Below are positions 33,306 through 45,438 of a DNA stretch of 47,506 nt, piece by piece. The notes beneath the pieces were generated by a model. That model saw only the letters and a program-made list of their open reading frames with translations, was not told where the DNA came from and ran no database searches. Position 1 is the stretch's first letter. Each line of letters starts with the position of its first letter. Location of the stretch: positions 1 to 47,506 of the forward strand of contig MU405410.1 of assembly GCA_022836615.1 (NCBI GenBank), in the 5' to 3' direction. Position numbers and translations under genes: made by a program. The DNA is from Annulohypoxylon bovei var. microspora. Its lineage: Eukaryota > Ascomycota > Sordariomycetes > Xylariales > Hypoxylaceae.

Positions 33306-33669
33306 CCATGATAATTAATTTAAATTAAAAATATAAAATTAATTTTAATTAAAAATAACGAAAATCGAATATTTATATAATATGCGAAATATTTTTAATA
33401 AAAAATCGAAAAAATAACGTTAATAATTTACTTTTATTTTATTATTATTTTTTAATAATTATATAATTTTTAATATTTATTTTTCGTGTAATAATTATTA
33501 AAATTTTATATTTTTTAATAATTATATATTAATTAATTAAACCACGTTTTTTAAATTTTTATTATAATTTTCGAATTTATTAATTAATTAATTTTTTTAT
33601 TTATTTTTTTTTATTTAAAATTACCGATATAAAAACTTTTTAAATTAAAACATTAATTTAACGCGAAAT
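33306..33669. other. RIP tract, no gene
   Basis: AT-rich, no recognisable feature. Confidence 0.5.
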
Positions 33670-33810
33670 TATTCGTTCGGGTAATATAATATCCCGAGTT
33701 TAACCGGAAATCGATGGTTCGATTTTTCGATTTTTTATTTTTATTTTTTTTATTATACGACGAAATAATTTACCATTATCCGGTTAACGGTTCGCGCATT
33801 TATTTAAACT
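33670..33810 (+). repeat. tRNA-derived (SINE-like) repeat, RIPed copy
   Basis: Plus-strand GTTTAACCGGAAATCGATGG precedes GGTTCGATTTT (33716-33726, a mutated B box). A T-rich run, ATACGACGAAATAATTTACC and GGTTCGCGCATTTATTT follow. This is the same block order as the minus strand of 8727-8855. Confidence 0.5.
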
Positions 33811-34204
33811 TTTTTTAAATTTTTTTTTTAAATTTTTTTTTTAATTTCTTTTTTAATTATTCGTGTTATTATTCGTTTAACCGCTCATTAAATTACTCGT
33901 AATTATTTATAACCATTTTATTTAAATTTTAAAAAAATTATTATATTAAAAATTTTTTTTTCGTATTATAAAAATTTAATTCCGTTATTTCCGCGAATAA
34001 AGTATTTTTAAAAATATCGGTTTTTTTAATGCGGTAATTTTTTAAAATCGAAAAAAATCGAAAATATAAAATAAATTATATATTTTATATAAAATAAAAT
34101 AAAATTTAAAATTAATAATAAAATCGAAATAAATCGATTTTAATTTTTTTTATTTTTTTAATTAATTATTTAAAAAATTATAATTATTTAAAGTTTTTAA
34201 AAAA
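33811..34204. other. RIP tract, no gene
   Basis: AT-rich with T-runs; ends where the GC-rich island begins. Nothing recognisable. Confidence 0.5.
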
Positions 34205-34310
34205 GATTACGTAAGCGCGCAATGGTTATATAAGGCCAAAAGGCTCAAAGTGCCGCCCGGGGTTTAAAGGTTTTGCTTATGTAAGCGAATTACGTAATCA
34301 AGGGGAAAGG
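34205..34310. repeat. Edge of the GC island with inverted GATTACGTAA motifs
   Basis: GATTACGTAA (34205-34214) and its reverse complement TTACGTAATC (about 34290) frame an ~85-bp GC-normal segment, with GTAAGCG also present in both arms. No gene. Confidence 0.5.
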
Positions 34311-34900
34311 TTGGAGACCGGGCTTTGGGATCGGGGCTGGGGATCGGGGACGCTGGGGATCGGGGCTCCTAGGGATCGGGATGAGAAATCGGGGCTGGGA
34401 TCGGGGCTGCTAGGTAGGGATCGGGGCTGCTGGGGATCGGGGCCGCTGGGGATCGGGGCTGCTGGGGATCGGGGTTGAAGGGGTTGAAGGGCTGGGGATG
34501 AAGGGCCGGGGATGAGGGCTAAGGATTCGGGGTCGCTAGGGATTGGGGTTGCTGGGGATTCGGGATGAGAAATTAGGGCCGGGATTCGGGGGGGCTGGCG
34601 ATCGGGGCTGGCGATTGGGTGGGGATCGGAGATGGGGTTGAAGGGCCTGGGGGATGAGGGTGATCTTGGGGGTTGTACGGGTGCCCCGTATTGGAGGGAT
34701 AAAGGGATAGGGATAAAGGGTTGGGGTTGAAGGTGATCTTAAGGGTTGTACGGGGTTGTACGGGGTTGTACGGGTGCTCTGTACTGGCGGCGGAGGGACT
34801 TTGCGAGGCGTGCGCCAGCGCGCCGAGCAAAGGCACGCAGCTGCTAGTACTTAGGGCTGGAGGGATGGAGGGATAGGTTGAGGGCGGCGGGACGAGGGCG
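34311..34900. repeat. G-rich minisatellite, G-quadruplex-prone
   Basis: Degenerate ~16-bp units such as GGGGATCGGGGCTGCT dominate 34320-34640. Further units of GGTTGTACGGG (three in tandem near 34744-34776) and GGATGAGGGTGATCTT follow. Many G-runs of four are separated by short loops on the plus strand. The region is not RIPed. The 152-codon minus frame across it is Pro/Ser-rich low complexity and is taken as a by-product. Confidence 0.7.
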
Positions 34901-34939
34901 GCGGGACGAGCGGTGATATTGAAGATTAAGTAAAAGATT

Positions 34940-35055
34940 ACAATGTATGGGATTCGAACCTGAGGGGTTGCAAGGTGGTCCGTGCGGGTGTGGAAAGTTC
35001 GGGTCTTATGTTCCCGGAACGGGGACCTCATGTTTTAACGCTTTAACCACTTCTT
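34940..35055 (-). repeat. tRNA-derived (SINE-like) unit with Pol III A and B boxes
   Basis: On the minus strand TGGTTAAAGCG (plus 35039-35049) fits the A box consensus TRGYNNARNNG exactly, and GGTTCGAATCC (plus 34950-34960) fits the B box exactly. The 78 bp between them is too long for a plain tRNA and the T stem does not pair properly. A tRNA-like flank (GAAGTGGTTAAAGCGTTAAAA) precedes the G-rich array, which would lie downstream of Pol III transcription. A tRNA gene with intron is the alternative. Confidence 0.5.
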
Positions 35056-36124
35056 CGAAGGTTATTTAATTATTTAATTTAAAGGTTTTTTTTACGTATA
35101 TTAAATTAATTTTAATAAAATAAATTACGTAATTATATTAAATAATCGTTTTTATTAATTTAATTAATTATACGCGAAAATTAATTTATAATAAATTTTT
35201 CGTTTTTAAAAAATTAAATTTTATTAAAAACCATTTTTTCGTAAACGAATTATTTCGAAAATTAAAACTTATAAATTTAATTAATTAAAAAATTTAAAAT
35301 AAATTTACCGCCGAAACGATGCATTTAATTAATCGCCGTAAATATAACGGTTTTTTTAAAAATAACGAAATTTATATATTTTTATAAATTTTTAATTTAA
35401 AAGTTTTCGTAATAACGTTTAAATTATTTATAATAATAAATATTAATTATTAAAATAATTTTAAATTATATATAAATACTTCGAATTTATAAAAAATTAT
35501 TATATTAAAGTTTAATTAAATTAATTATTTTAAAAAAATATTTAAAAAATTAATTTATTTTTTATTTAAAAAAATATTAAAAATAATTTAAACGTAATTA
35601 ATATACGTTTTATTATATAAATTTTTATATAAATTAATATATTTAAAATTTTAAAATTTTATATTTTAATTCGTTTTTATTAATTTTAATAAATTAAATT
35701 TAATTAATTATATTATAATAAATATAAATTTAAATTTATTATTAATAAAAAAAATTTAAAATATATTTAAAATTTAATTAAATAAAAATAATATTAAATT
35801 TATAATATTTATTAATTAAATTTATAATATATAATTATTATAATAAAAATTTAAATTTAATTAATATACGCGTTATTATATAAATTTTTATATAAATATA
35901 AATATAAATATTTTTTTATTTTTTTATTAAATATACGCATTAATTTAATTAATTATTTCCGTATTAATAAAATTTAAATAATTAAAAAAAATTAATAATT
36001 ATAATTATTTTTAAAAAATTATTTTTTAATTAATTTTATATATTTTTAATTTTTTATTTAATTAAATAAATTTAATTAAAAATTAACCATTTATTTAAAA
36101 AACCACGTTTTAATTATATTTAAA
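35056..36124. other. RIP tract, no gene
   Basis: AT-rich. TTATATAAATTTTTATATAAA occurs twice (about 35615 and 35875) after AATTAATATACG, suggesting two fragments of one RIPed repeat. This block also resembles the RIPed subterminal part of MITE-B (20578-20605), but the match is short. Confidence 0.45.
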
Positions 36125-37188
36125 TTACACGTATTTAATTTATTCGTTTAAAAAATATTATAATATTTAAATTTTTAAAAATAATTTATAAATTATTAAT
36201 TATTAATTAATTAATTAAGAAAATAATTAATAAATAATTAATAAATAATTAATAAATTTTTTTAAATTTAATTAATATTAATAAAACGCTTTTAATTAAT
36301 TAAATTCATTTACATTTTTAATTAAATTTTTTTTTTTAATTATTTATATATATAATAATTTTTTTAAACCACTTTTTTAATTAATTACTTTTTAAATTAT
36401 ATATTAAACCACTTTTAAATTATTATATTTCGCACGTATTAAAGTTATTTTTTTAAAAGTTAATTAATTATTTATTTTATTTAATTATATAAAAATAAAT
36501 TAATTTATTAAAAATTAAATTTTTAAAATTATATAAACCTTTAAACCCACGTAAAATTAATGTTTAAAATTAAAATTAAAAATAAAATTAAAATTAAAAT
36601 TAAAAGTAAAATTAAAATTTAAAAGTTTAAAAAACGGTAAAAACTTTTTATATAAAAATATTTTTTATTAAAAAATTAAAAAATTATTTAACTTGTTATT
36701 TAATTAATTAATTAATAAATAAATTAATTTTTTAATTAATTTTTTAATTAATTTTTTAATTAATTTTTTAATTAAATATTTAATTAAATATTTAATTATT
36801 TATTTAATTATTTATTTAATTAATTAATTTTTAAATTAATTTTTTAATTAATTTTTAAATTAATTTTTAAATTAAAGTTTTAATTAATTATTAAATTAAA
36901 AATTAATTAAATAAATAATTAATAATATTTTTTAAACGGATTTTTTTTTATTTATATTATTTTTTTTTCCCACTTCGTTTTTCACTTGTTTTTTTTTTAT
37001 TTTTTACCCCTTTTTTTAAAAAATTTTTTAATTAATAACTTTTTATAAAAAAAAAATTTTTAAATTTTTTTTTCCCCGATCTTCGTAATTTTAAAAAAAT
37101 AAAAACGTTTTAAAGTTTACGAAAATCACGTTTTCCCGGATATTATAAAAAACCGTATTAAATAAATAAAAAAAACATTTTAAAAATT
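36125..37188 (+). repeat. Repeat R1, copy C (heavily RIPed)
   Basis: Plus-orientation match to copy B: TTATTCGTTTAAAAAA start, AATTAATAAATAATTAATAA runs, AAACCCACGTAAAATTAA, tetranucleotide AATT tracts (36690-36910), TTTTTTCCCACTTCG, and end TTTTCCCGGATATT followed by A-rich DNA. It is the most mutated of the R1 copies. Confidence 0.7.
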
Positions 37189-38649
37189 TTAATTATACCC
37201 ACGTAATAAATTAATTTTATAATAAAAAAAAAATATTATTTATAAAAAAATTTATTATTTTAATAATATTTTTTAATTGGTTGAAATTTTTATCGATACG
37301 TTATAATTATTAATTCGGGGTATTTAATTTTTTATATAAAAATTAATATATATAAATGTATTTTTTTAATTAACGGTTAATTTTTTATATTTATATATTT
37401 TTTTATTTAAATAATTTTACGAAAAGTTTTTTAATTAATTTATAATTAACTTTTAAATTTATATAATTAAACTTTTAATTAAATGAATTAAATTATATTA
37501 TTATTATTATTATTTTTATTAATATATATTATAAAATGTATTAATAATTATAAAATATTAAATAACTTCCGGGGATTATTACGTGCGATTAATAAAACAA
37601 TTATAAAACCGTATAAAATCGAGTTAAAACACCGTATATTTCGGTAATTAAATTATATATTAAAATAAAATATATATTATTAAATAATTTAAATTAAAAA
37701 TTATTTTATAATATAATTCATTAAAATATTAATGTTTTATTACGAAAATTATTTAAATTAAAAGGTATATTATTTTATAAAAACATTTAATAAAATAATA
37801 ATTTATTAATAAAATTTTTAATTAATTAAAAACGCCGTTTTTTTACCCGTAAAATACGATTAAAATATAATATTATTAAAATAATAAATCTTTTTATAAA
37901 TTATATAATTAAAATTAAATTCATTAAAAAAAGCTTTAAATGCGATTATATAATATTATTTTTTTTAAATTAAAATAATATATTAAATACGATATAATTA
38001 TTTAAAATTATAATTAAAATAAAATAAAATTAATATTTTTATTTAAAATATATAATTATAAATAATTAAAAAAAATATTTAAAATTATATAAAAAATTAT
38101 ATAATAAAACGTGTATTAATTAAATTTAAACTTTTTTTATAACGATATATTATAAATTTAATTAATTAATATTATAAATTTAATATTATTTTTAAATAAA
38201 TTAAATTATATTATTTTAATATAAATAATAATTAATAAATAAATTATTAAATTATAATAAATAAATTTAATTTATTTAAATTTAAAAACATTTATAAATA
38301 TAATTTAATTATTTTTTTATAAATTATTTTTTAATAAAAACTTTTTAATAATTTTTTAATAATTTTTTAATATTTTTTTAATTAATTATTATTTAATAAT
38401 AAAAATTTTTTATATAATATAATTAAATTTATTTAATTTATTCAAATAAAATTAATATATTAATATTTTTTTATATTTATTATAAATTAATTAAAAATAA
38501 AAAAATAAAAATAATAACCGTAATAATCATAATGATTATAATAAATATAATTATAATTATAATTATAATTATTTAATAAATTAATAAATTAAATTAAAAA
38601 CTTAATTTTTAATAAATTAAATTAAAGATTTAATTTAAAAAAAAATTAT
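37189..38649. other. RIP tract, no gene
   Basis: AT-rich, stop-filled. Slightly better preserved around 37290-37320 (TTATCGATACG, AATTCGGGG) and 37565-37650. No domain or RNA gene recognised. Confidence 0.55.
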
Positions 38650-38905
38650 CACGAAAGGCGTAAATTTAAAGTGGCGTAAAAGCGATTTTATTCGTACGAT
38701 TATTTAAAAATAATAAAGTTATAAAAAAGGAAAAAATCTTTAACGCCGCGGCGTTAATTAAGCTTTTTACATGTAAAAAAGCGATAAATAATTACTTATT
38801 TTCACCGCTTTATTTATCGCTTTTTAAATAACCTTTTCTTTATTTTTTATTTTTTTATATATTATATTCCACCTTTTATAATTTAAACCATGGTTTAAAT
38901 TATAA
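38650..38905. repeat. Repeat R2, copy 2
   Basis: Direct match to 33056-33305. Here the hairpin AGCGATAAATAA ... TTATTTATCGCT (about 38780-38822) is intact, and TAACGCCGCGGCGTTA and AAACCATGGTTTAAA are retained. Confidence 0.7.
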
Positions 38906-39139
38906 TAAAAATTATTTTTTATTTTTATATAAAAAATTAAAAGCTTTTAATTTAATAAAAAAAATTAAATAAAAGTTTATAAAAAAATAATTAAATAAAA
39001 CTTCGAATAATAATTTTTACGCGAAATTTTTTTTTATATAAATAATTATACATTTAATTAAACGTTATAAAAAAATTAATAAAAAATTAAATAAAAAAAT
39101 AAATTTTTAAAAATAATATATTTAATTAAAAAAATTATT
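38906..39139. other. RIP tract, no gene
   Basis: AT-rich, no feature seen. Confidence 0.5.
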
Positions 39140-39325
39140 TATATTTAAATAAAAATTATTATATAATTATAATTATATAATTAAATTTAAATTTTATATA
39201 AATTCTTTTTTTATAAAAAATAAAAATAATTTAAAAATTATATAAATTTTAAATTTTATTATTTATTTTTATATACGATTATAATTTACGAATATTTTTA
39301 TTTTTTTTAAAATTTTATTTAATTA
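39140..39325. mobile_element. Short element S, copy 2 (RIPed)
   Basis: Matches 23423-23600: AATTAAATTTAAATTTTATA, TTATTATTTATTTTTATA and CGATTATAATTTACGAAT in order. It directly precedes R1 copy B. Confidence 0.5.
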
Positions 39326-39339
39326 ATATTAATTAATTC

Positions 39340-41231
39340 GTTTAAAAAACATTATTACGTTTAAATTCGAAAATTTAAAAATTACGTAAATAATTAATAA
39401 AGTAATTAATAAAGTAATTAATAAAATAATTAATAAAAAATTAATAAATAATTAATAAGTTTTTTCGAATTTAATTAATATTAACGAAACGTTTTTAATT
39501 AATTAAATTCATTCATTTTTTTAATTAAATGCATTTTTTTTTAAACTTACTTTTTAATTACCCATGCATTTAATAATCGTTTTAAACCACTTTTTTAATT
39601 AATTACTTTTCGAACCACGTGTTAAATTATTTTTAAACCACCACTTTTCGCGCGTAAAAGCCATTTTTTTAAAAGTTAATTAATTATTTACATTTAAAGC
39701 TTTTATTTAATTATATAAAAACGAATTAATTTATGTTAATGATTTAACGTAATGGTTACGTGCTTGGTTTACTTTTATTACGATGGTTTTTTATAATAAA
39801 AAAAAAGGTTTTAAATCTTTTAATTACCATTAATTTTAATAAATTTTTAAACATACATTTTAATAAAATTAAATCTTATAACTTTGTAATAATAAAAAAA
39901 CGTTTAAGTGATAATATTATTTAAATGTAAATTAAGTTTAAATCTTTTAAAAGGTTAAGTATTTTAAAAGGGTTATTATTTTTAAAGTTATTAAAGTTAC
40001 CGTTATCGCATTTTTAATGGTTTAAAAATAAATTATTAATGATTTAAGCGATGGTAAAAGGATTATTTTACTTTAATAAATTATATTAATAAAATAAAAA
40101 ATATGTTACCACTTTATATCCACCTTTTTTAAGAATAATAACTTAACGATACGTAAATGGAATCGTAATGTAACGTAAATAATTTAATATTATAAATAAT
40201 ACTTGGTTTATTTTAAAATAAACCATATAATATAAAAACTTTTTAATTTAATTAAAAGCAAAAAATAACCCTTTTAAAGTTATAACTTTAAGTATTATAC
40301 GGTGAAATATAATTAAAGAAAAATTTAAAGGAAAAAAAAAAGAGGATTATAATTATAATATAAAAAATTAAAATTAATTATAAAAAAATAAAAGGTTTTT
40401 TATTTCGGTTATTATAAGGTTTTCTTTTTATTTTTTAATAAAATAAATATATAAATTTATTTATAATAAGAAAAATATAATATATAATCGGCGGAACGCC
40501 GCTTTAATTATACGAACATTTACCCGTGGCAATTCCACATATTATGTAATTAAAAAATAATTATATATTTAAATAAATCGGTGTAAAATGAATAATAATA
40601 ATAATAATTAATTTATATTAAAAATTAAGTTTTCGAAACCACGTAAGCCTTTAAAACCACGTAAAGCTTTAAAACCATATAAAATTAAAAGTAAAATTAA
40701 AATTAAGGTTAAAATCCGGGGGTTTAAAAAGCGGTGGGAACCTTCCATGTAAAAATGTGTTTTTTTTATTAATAAATTAATAAATTATTTAACCCGTTAT
40801 TTAATTAATTAATAAATAAATTAATAAGTAAATTAATAAATAAATTTTTTAATTATTTAATTAATTATTAAATTAATTAATTTTTAAACCAAGGTTTTAA
40901 TTAATTAATTAATTAAATAAATGGTGATATTTTCCGGACGGATTTTTTTTTTTTTTCCACCTTATTACCCCCTTTTCCCACCCTTTTTCCCACCCTTTTT
41001 TTTTACCTTTTTTCCACCCCGTTTTTTACCTCGTTTTCCACCCTTTTTTTAGACCTTTTTTTAATTAATAACTTTTTACGAAGAAAAATTTTTAAAATTT
41101 TTTTTTTCTTTTTCCCGGTCCCCGTAACTTTAAAAAAGTAAAAACGTTTCGGAGCTTACGTGAATCGCGTTTTCCCGGACATTGTGGAAAACCGTACCAA
41201 GTAAAAAAAAAAAAAACCTTAAAAATTTTAT
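39340..41231 (+). repeat. Repeat R1, copy B, split by an ~870-bp insertion
   Basis: Reverse complement of copy A: 39340-39738 matches 23068-22690 and 40608-41231 matches 22690-21781. Well-preserved landmarks are CCACTTTTCGCGCGTAAAAG, AAAACCACGTAAAGC, ATCCGGGGGTTTAAAAAGCGG, the polypyrimidine minisatellite with TTTTCCCACCC units (40950-41060), and TTTTCCCGGACATTGTGGA. Confidence 0.78.
39739..40607. mobile_element. ~870-bp insert in R1 copy B, unknown family
   Basis: Present here but absent from R1 copies A and C. TTAATTTATGTTA (39726-39738) and TTAATTTATATTA (40608-40620) repeat across the junction with one mismatch, as expected for a target duplication. The right end carries CGGCGGAACGCCG (40489-40501), GTGGCAATTCCAC (40526-40538) and CGGTGTAAAATGAATAATAA. 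The last motif recurs in reverse complement at 13245-13275. It is moderately RIPed; no coding or clear TIR. Confidence 0.6.
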
Positions 41232-42185
41232 TTAATTTAATAAATTAAACGTAAATTAATTAAATTTTATAAAAAAAATATTATTTTATAATTCGCGCGG
41301 TTTTATTACCGTTATAAATACGAAATATTATATTAATTTAAAAATTTTAAAACTTTTTAATAAATTAATAAATTTAATTACGTTTATTACGCACGAAAAA
41401 ATTTTTATTATAATTTAATTAATAATTTTATTAATCGATTAAAAAAATATATTTTCATTAATTTATTAAATTTAAAATTATTTAAATTTTATATAATAAT
41501 CGAATTATTATTAATATAAAAACGTATAAAATTTCGAAACGATTTATTTATTTCGTTATTTATTTTTTAATTTATATATCGATTTATTTATTTCGTTATT
41601 TATTAATTTATTTATTTCGTTATTCACCGGTTTTTTTATTTATTTTATTATTTACCGTTTTATAAATATTTAATAACGGTAATAATAATTTATACATTTA
41701 ATAACGGGAATTAATAACCGTAATAATAACGATGATTTATATATTTAATAATAAAAATTTATTTTAACGAAATTTTAAAATAATTTATTAATTTTAAACC
41801 GTTATTTTATAATAAGAATAAATTAAAAAAATTATATTAATAAAAAATATATTAATATTAAATTAATAATTAATACGTACGTTATTAAATTATTTATAAT
41901 ATATTATAATTATAATAAAAATTATTATTAAAATAATAATTTATTAAAAAAAATTTTTAAACGCGATTTTTATAAATAAAAAATAATAAATTTTAATAAA
42001 TTATTACGAAATTTTCGTATTAAAATTATTAATTATTTATTTTATTATAAAATATATAATAAAAGTCGTAATAATTTTAAATTATTAATAATTATTATAA
42101 ATTCGAATAAATTTTTAAATTTTTTAATTATTTAAATTAAAGTTTTATTTAATTTTATTTTTAATTATTTCATTTTAAATAATAA
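41232..42185. other. RIP tract with a short tandem repeat
   Basis: AT-rich. ATTTATTTATTTCGTTATTTA recurs three times within 41540-41625. No gene. Confidence 0.55.
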
Positions 42186-42500
42186 TTTACATTTCATGGC
42201 ATTATTAAATCGAAAAATTACATTTATTTATAATTTTTCACCGATTTTTAAAGCCGTATAAATTTCATAAAATCCGAAATTTATCGTTTTCGAACCGATA
42301 TTTCGATCATTTTAAATTATATACCTTGAAACTTTTCGAGCCGTATACACGGGAAATTTATTAACCATTTCGGCACTTTTATCGCTTATATCATTAATTC
42401 CGGCACTTTTATTACCCGGCCCGGCACCGATATTTTATTTATACTTGGTTAAATTATTTAAAATTTACACACCGGCATTTAATATTTTTTTTATATTAAT
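42186..42500. other. Less-mutated, C-retaining tract
   Basis: Plus-strand C is kept in CpA, CpT and CpC while G outside CpG or GpG is scarce. CCGGCACTTTTAT-like units repeat at about 42370, 42401 and 42417. Neither strand gives a useful ORF. It may be the remains of an un-RIPed or minus-strand-RIPed insert. Confidence 0.5.
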
Positions 42501-42861
42501 ACCAAGTATTTTTTTCGGATTAACGTAATAAATGCGAAATCTTTTATTAAACTTATAATTATATTATAAATAACCGCGTAAAAAAAAAATTATTAAAATA
42601 ATAATAATAATAAAAATCGCGAATTTTTCGAAACTTTTTTAATTATATATTTTAAATTTTTTTAATTTTATATTTAAACTTTTATTTTAACGTTAATTTT
42701 TTTTTTCGTAATTTTATAACGTAATACGTTATTTTTCGCAAACATTATAACGTTATATATTACGATTTTTAAATTATAAATAATAATTTTAACGAACGTA
42801 TATTTTAAATTATAAAAAAAACCATAAAAAAATTATAAAAAACGTGGTAAAAAAAAATATT
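42501..42861. other. RIP tract, no gene
   Basis: AT-rich, no recognisable feature. Confidence 0.5.
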
Positions 42862-42952
42862 AATATTAAAATAAAAGTTATTATATAACCGTGGTTATAT
42901 AATTAAATTTAAACTTTATATAAAATTTTTTTATTTTATAAAAAATAAAAAT
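42862..42952. mobile_element. Short element S, copy 3, left half
   Basis: Matches 23425-23512 (AAGTTATTATATAACCGTGG, then AATTAAATTTAAACTTTATA) and stops exactly where the gypsy LTR begins, so this gypsy copy inserted into S. Confidence 0.55.
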
Positions 42953-45438
42953 TATTACGGGTTAAAGATTCGGAAAATTAATTAAAATAAAAATTAACGC
43001 GAGTTTATATTATAATTATAAACGCGATAAACGTGGGTTTTTATAATAAAGTTATTAATAATTTTAAATGGGTCGTTAAAATTATTAAAATATATATAAA
43101 AAAAGTTTTTACGTTAATTAATTTAATTTATATTTTTAAATATAAATATTATAACTTTAAAAACGAAAAGTTATTATTATTTTTTTTTATTAATAAAAAT
43201 AATTTTATTTATAATTTTATATAATATAAGTTTATTATTATTTATAAAAACCGTTTTATATTTTCATTAATTATTTTTTAATTAATAAAAGTTTTCGAAA
43301 AAACGTTTATTACGTTAAATAATAATTTAATATATAAATATTTTTTAAATAATAAACGATTAAAACTTTATAACATTTATCGTTTTTTATTAACACGATT
43401 TAAATATATATAAGTTTTTCGATAATTTTTTTAATAATTTTATAATTAATTTATTAAATAATTTTAATTCGTTTTACGAAATTATAAAAATAATTTTAAT
43501 TAAAAATAAATGTTTAATTTAAATTAACGAATAAAAGGACTTTTCGATATATATAATTATATTAAATTTTTTTATTTTAAAAAACTTAATGTATTTTAAA
43601 TCGGAAAAAAATAAATATTTAAAAATTATATTTTTAATCCCGGTTAAAAAACGGTAATGTTTAATATAATAATTTAATATAAAAAAACTTAATAAAAAAT
43701 ATAATAATAATAAAACCTTTATTTAAATTTTAATTAAAAAATTCGAAAATAAATAATCGATTTAAATCGTTTATTAAAACTTAATTAAAATACGTTAAGA
43801 TGTTTTTTAATATTTTGGCGATTTTTTCGTTAATTTTAAAAATAAATTAATTTTAATTAATGAATTAAAATAAAAAAAATAAAATAAAATTAATTATATT
43901 AACGCGGAATTAAATAATAAATTAAAAAATATTTTTATAATAAAGAAATTAAATAAAAAAAATTACGATAAATAAATGGTTATAATTAATAATATAACGG
44001 TTAAAATAAAAAAAATATGAAATTATAAAAAAAAAATTACTTTATAATTATTTAATACGAAAAAGCATTTAATTAAAAAGCCGTTAATTATATTAATATA
44101 ATAATTATTTAAAAACAAAAATTAAAGTTTAATAAAAACGGAAATACGGTTATAAATAAAGTAAATTATATAATTTTAATTATTACGATAATTATAATAA
44201 TGGATTAAATAAATAATTTACATTAAAGTAATAATAATTTATTAAAAATATAATAAAAATTAAATTAAAAGTTTAAAAAAATTAAAAAAAAAAGTAAATA
44301 TATTTATTATATAAAAATAAAACATTTTATAATGGTTTATTCGTTATTTTAAATTACATTTTAATTAAATTACGATAATAAAAATAATACGTTATAAATG
44401 GTTATTATAAAAGTTTAAAATAATCGGAATATTAAAAATAATTACGAATTATTAAAATGTTTAAAAAACGAATAACCTTTAAGCGAAATTACGTTTAAAG
44501 GTTAATATTAAAACTTATAAATATTAAAAAAGTTTTAAATAAAATATATATTATTTTTTTTCATTAAAACCTTATTAAATAAATAAAAGTTTATTAATAC
44601 ATTTATAAATTTAAAATATTTAATATATTTAATATTTAATAAAAAATTTATACGATAAATAAAATTATTACATATATTTATTTAAAAAAAAATTAAAATT
44701 AATTAAAAATAAGGAATTTTATATAATCGATACGTTTATATATACGAAAATCGATATAAACGGTAAAAAAAATAAATATAAAGTTATATTATTTCGGATT
44801 TCGCGTTTTTTTTAATATTAAAAAAATTATAAATAAAATGAAATAACGTTATTTATAAAATTAAAGAAAGTTAATTAAAATAAGTTTACAAAAAATATAA
44901 TTTAATAATATATAAAAAAAATTAAAACATTATTTAAACATTTTATAACATTAAAATAAAATATTTATAAATTAAAAGAATTAAATATATAATAAAAAAT
45001 GTGTTTTTAATTTTTATAATTTAAAAAGAAAAACGTTAATATAAAAAAAATGGTAAAAACGTTTAAGTTTTTAATGTTATTATATAAAATATTAACATCG
45101 CATTAAAAAAAAAGCTTATAATTAATTAAATTTAAAAAATGTTATTTAATAAATTAAAAAATCAAGCCGAAGATTTTTTAAATAATAAAAATATAATATT
45201 ACCATTATTAAAATTAAAATTAAATATTAAAGTTAATTTATAAAAAAACGATTAAAAAAAAAGGTTTTATAAAAACCTTTATATAATATATTAAAAAAAA
45301 ACTTTTAATATTATAAAAAACTTTAATAAATTTATTAAATAAAAAGTAAATTAAAGTTAATAATCCTTTAAAAAAAACATTAATATTATTCGTAAAAAAA
45401 CCAAAAAAACGGCTTTTAATTTTATATAAATTATAAGG
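42953..45438 (+). mobile_element. Truncated Ty3/gypsy copy: 5' LTR plus gag/protease region
   Basis: The LTR 42953-43260 (TATTACGGGTTAAAGATTCGG ... CCGTTTTATA) and following DNA align with 24437-27665 of the inner element, skipping MITE-A. Alignment stops at about 45438, before RT; the 3' part is missing. The 63-codon plus frame at 43033-43224 lies inside the LTR and is not a gene. This copy preserves the empty MITE-A site at 43666-43681. Confidence 0.85.

Noticed and set aside
34573..35031. 152-codon minus-strand frame rich in Pro and Ser
   Set aside because: It spans the degenerate G-rich minisatellite and a Pol III A/B box unit. Its composition follows the repeat and there is no domain-like segment.
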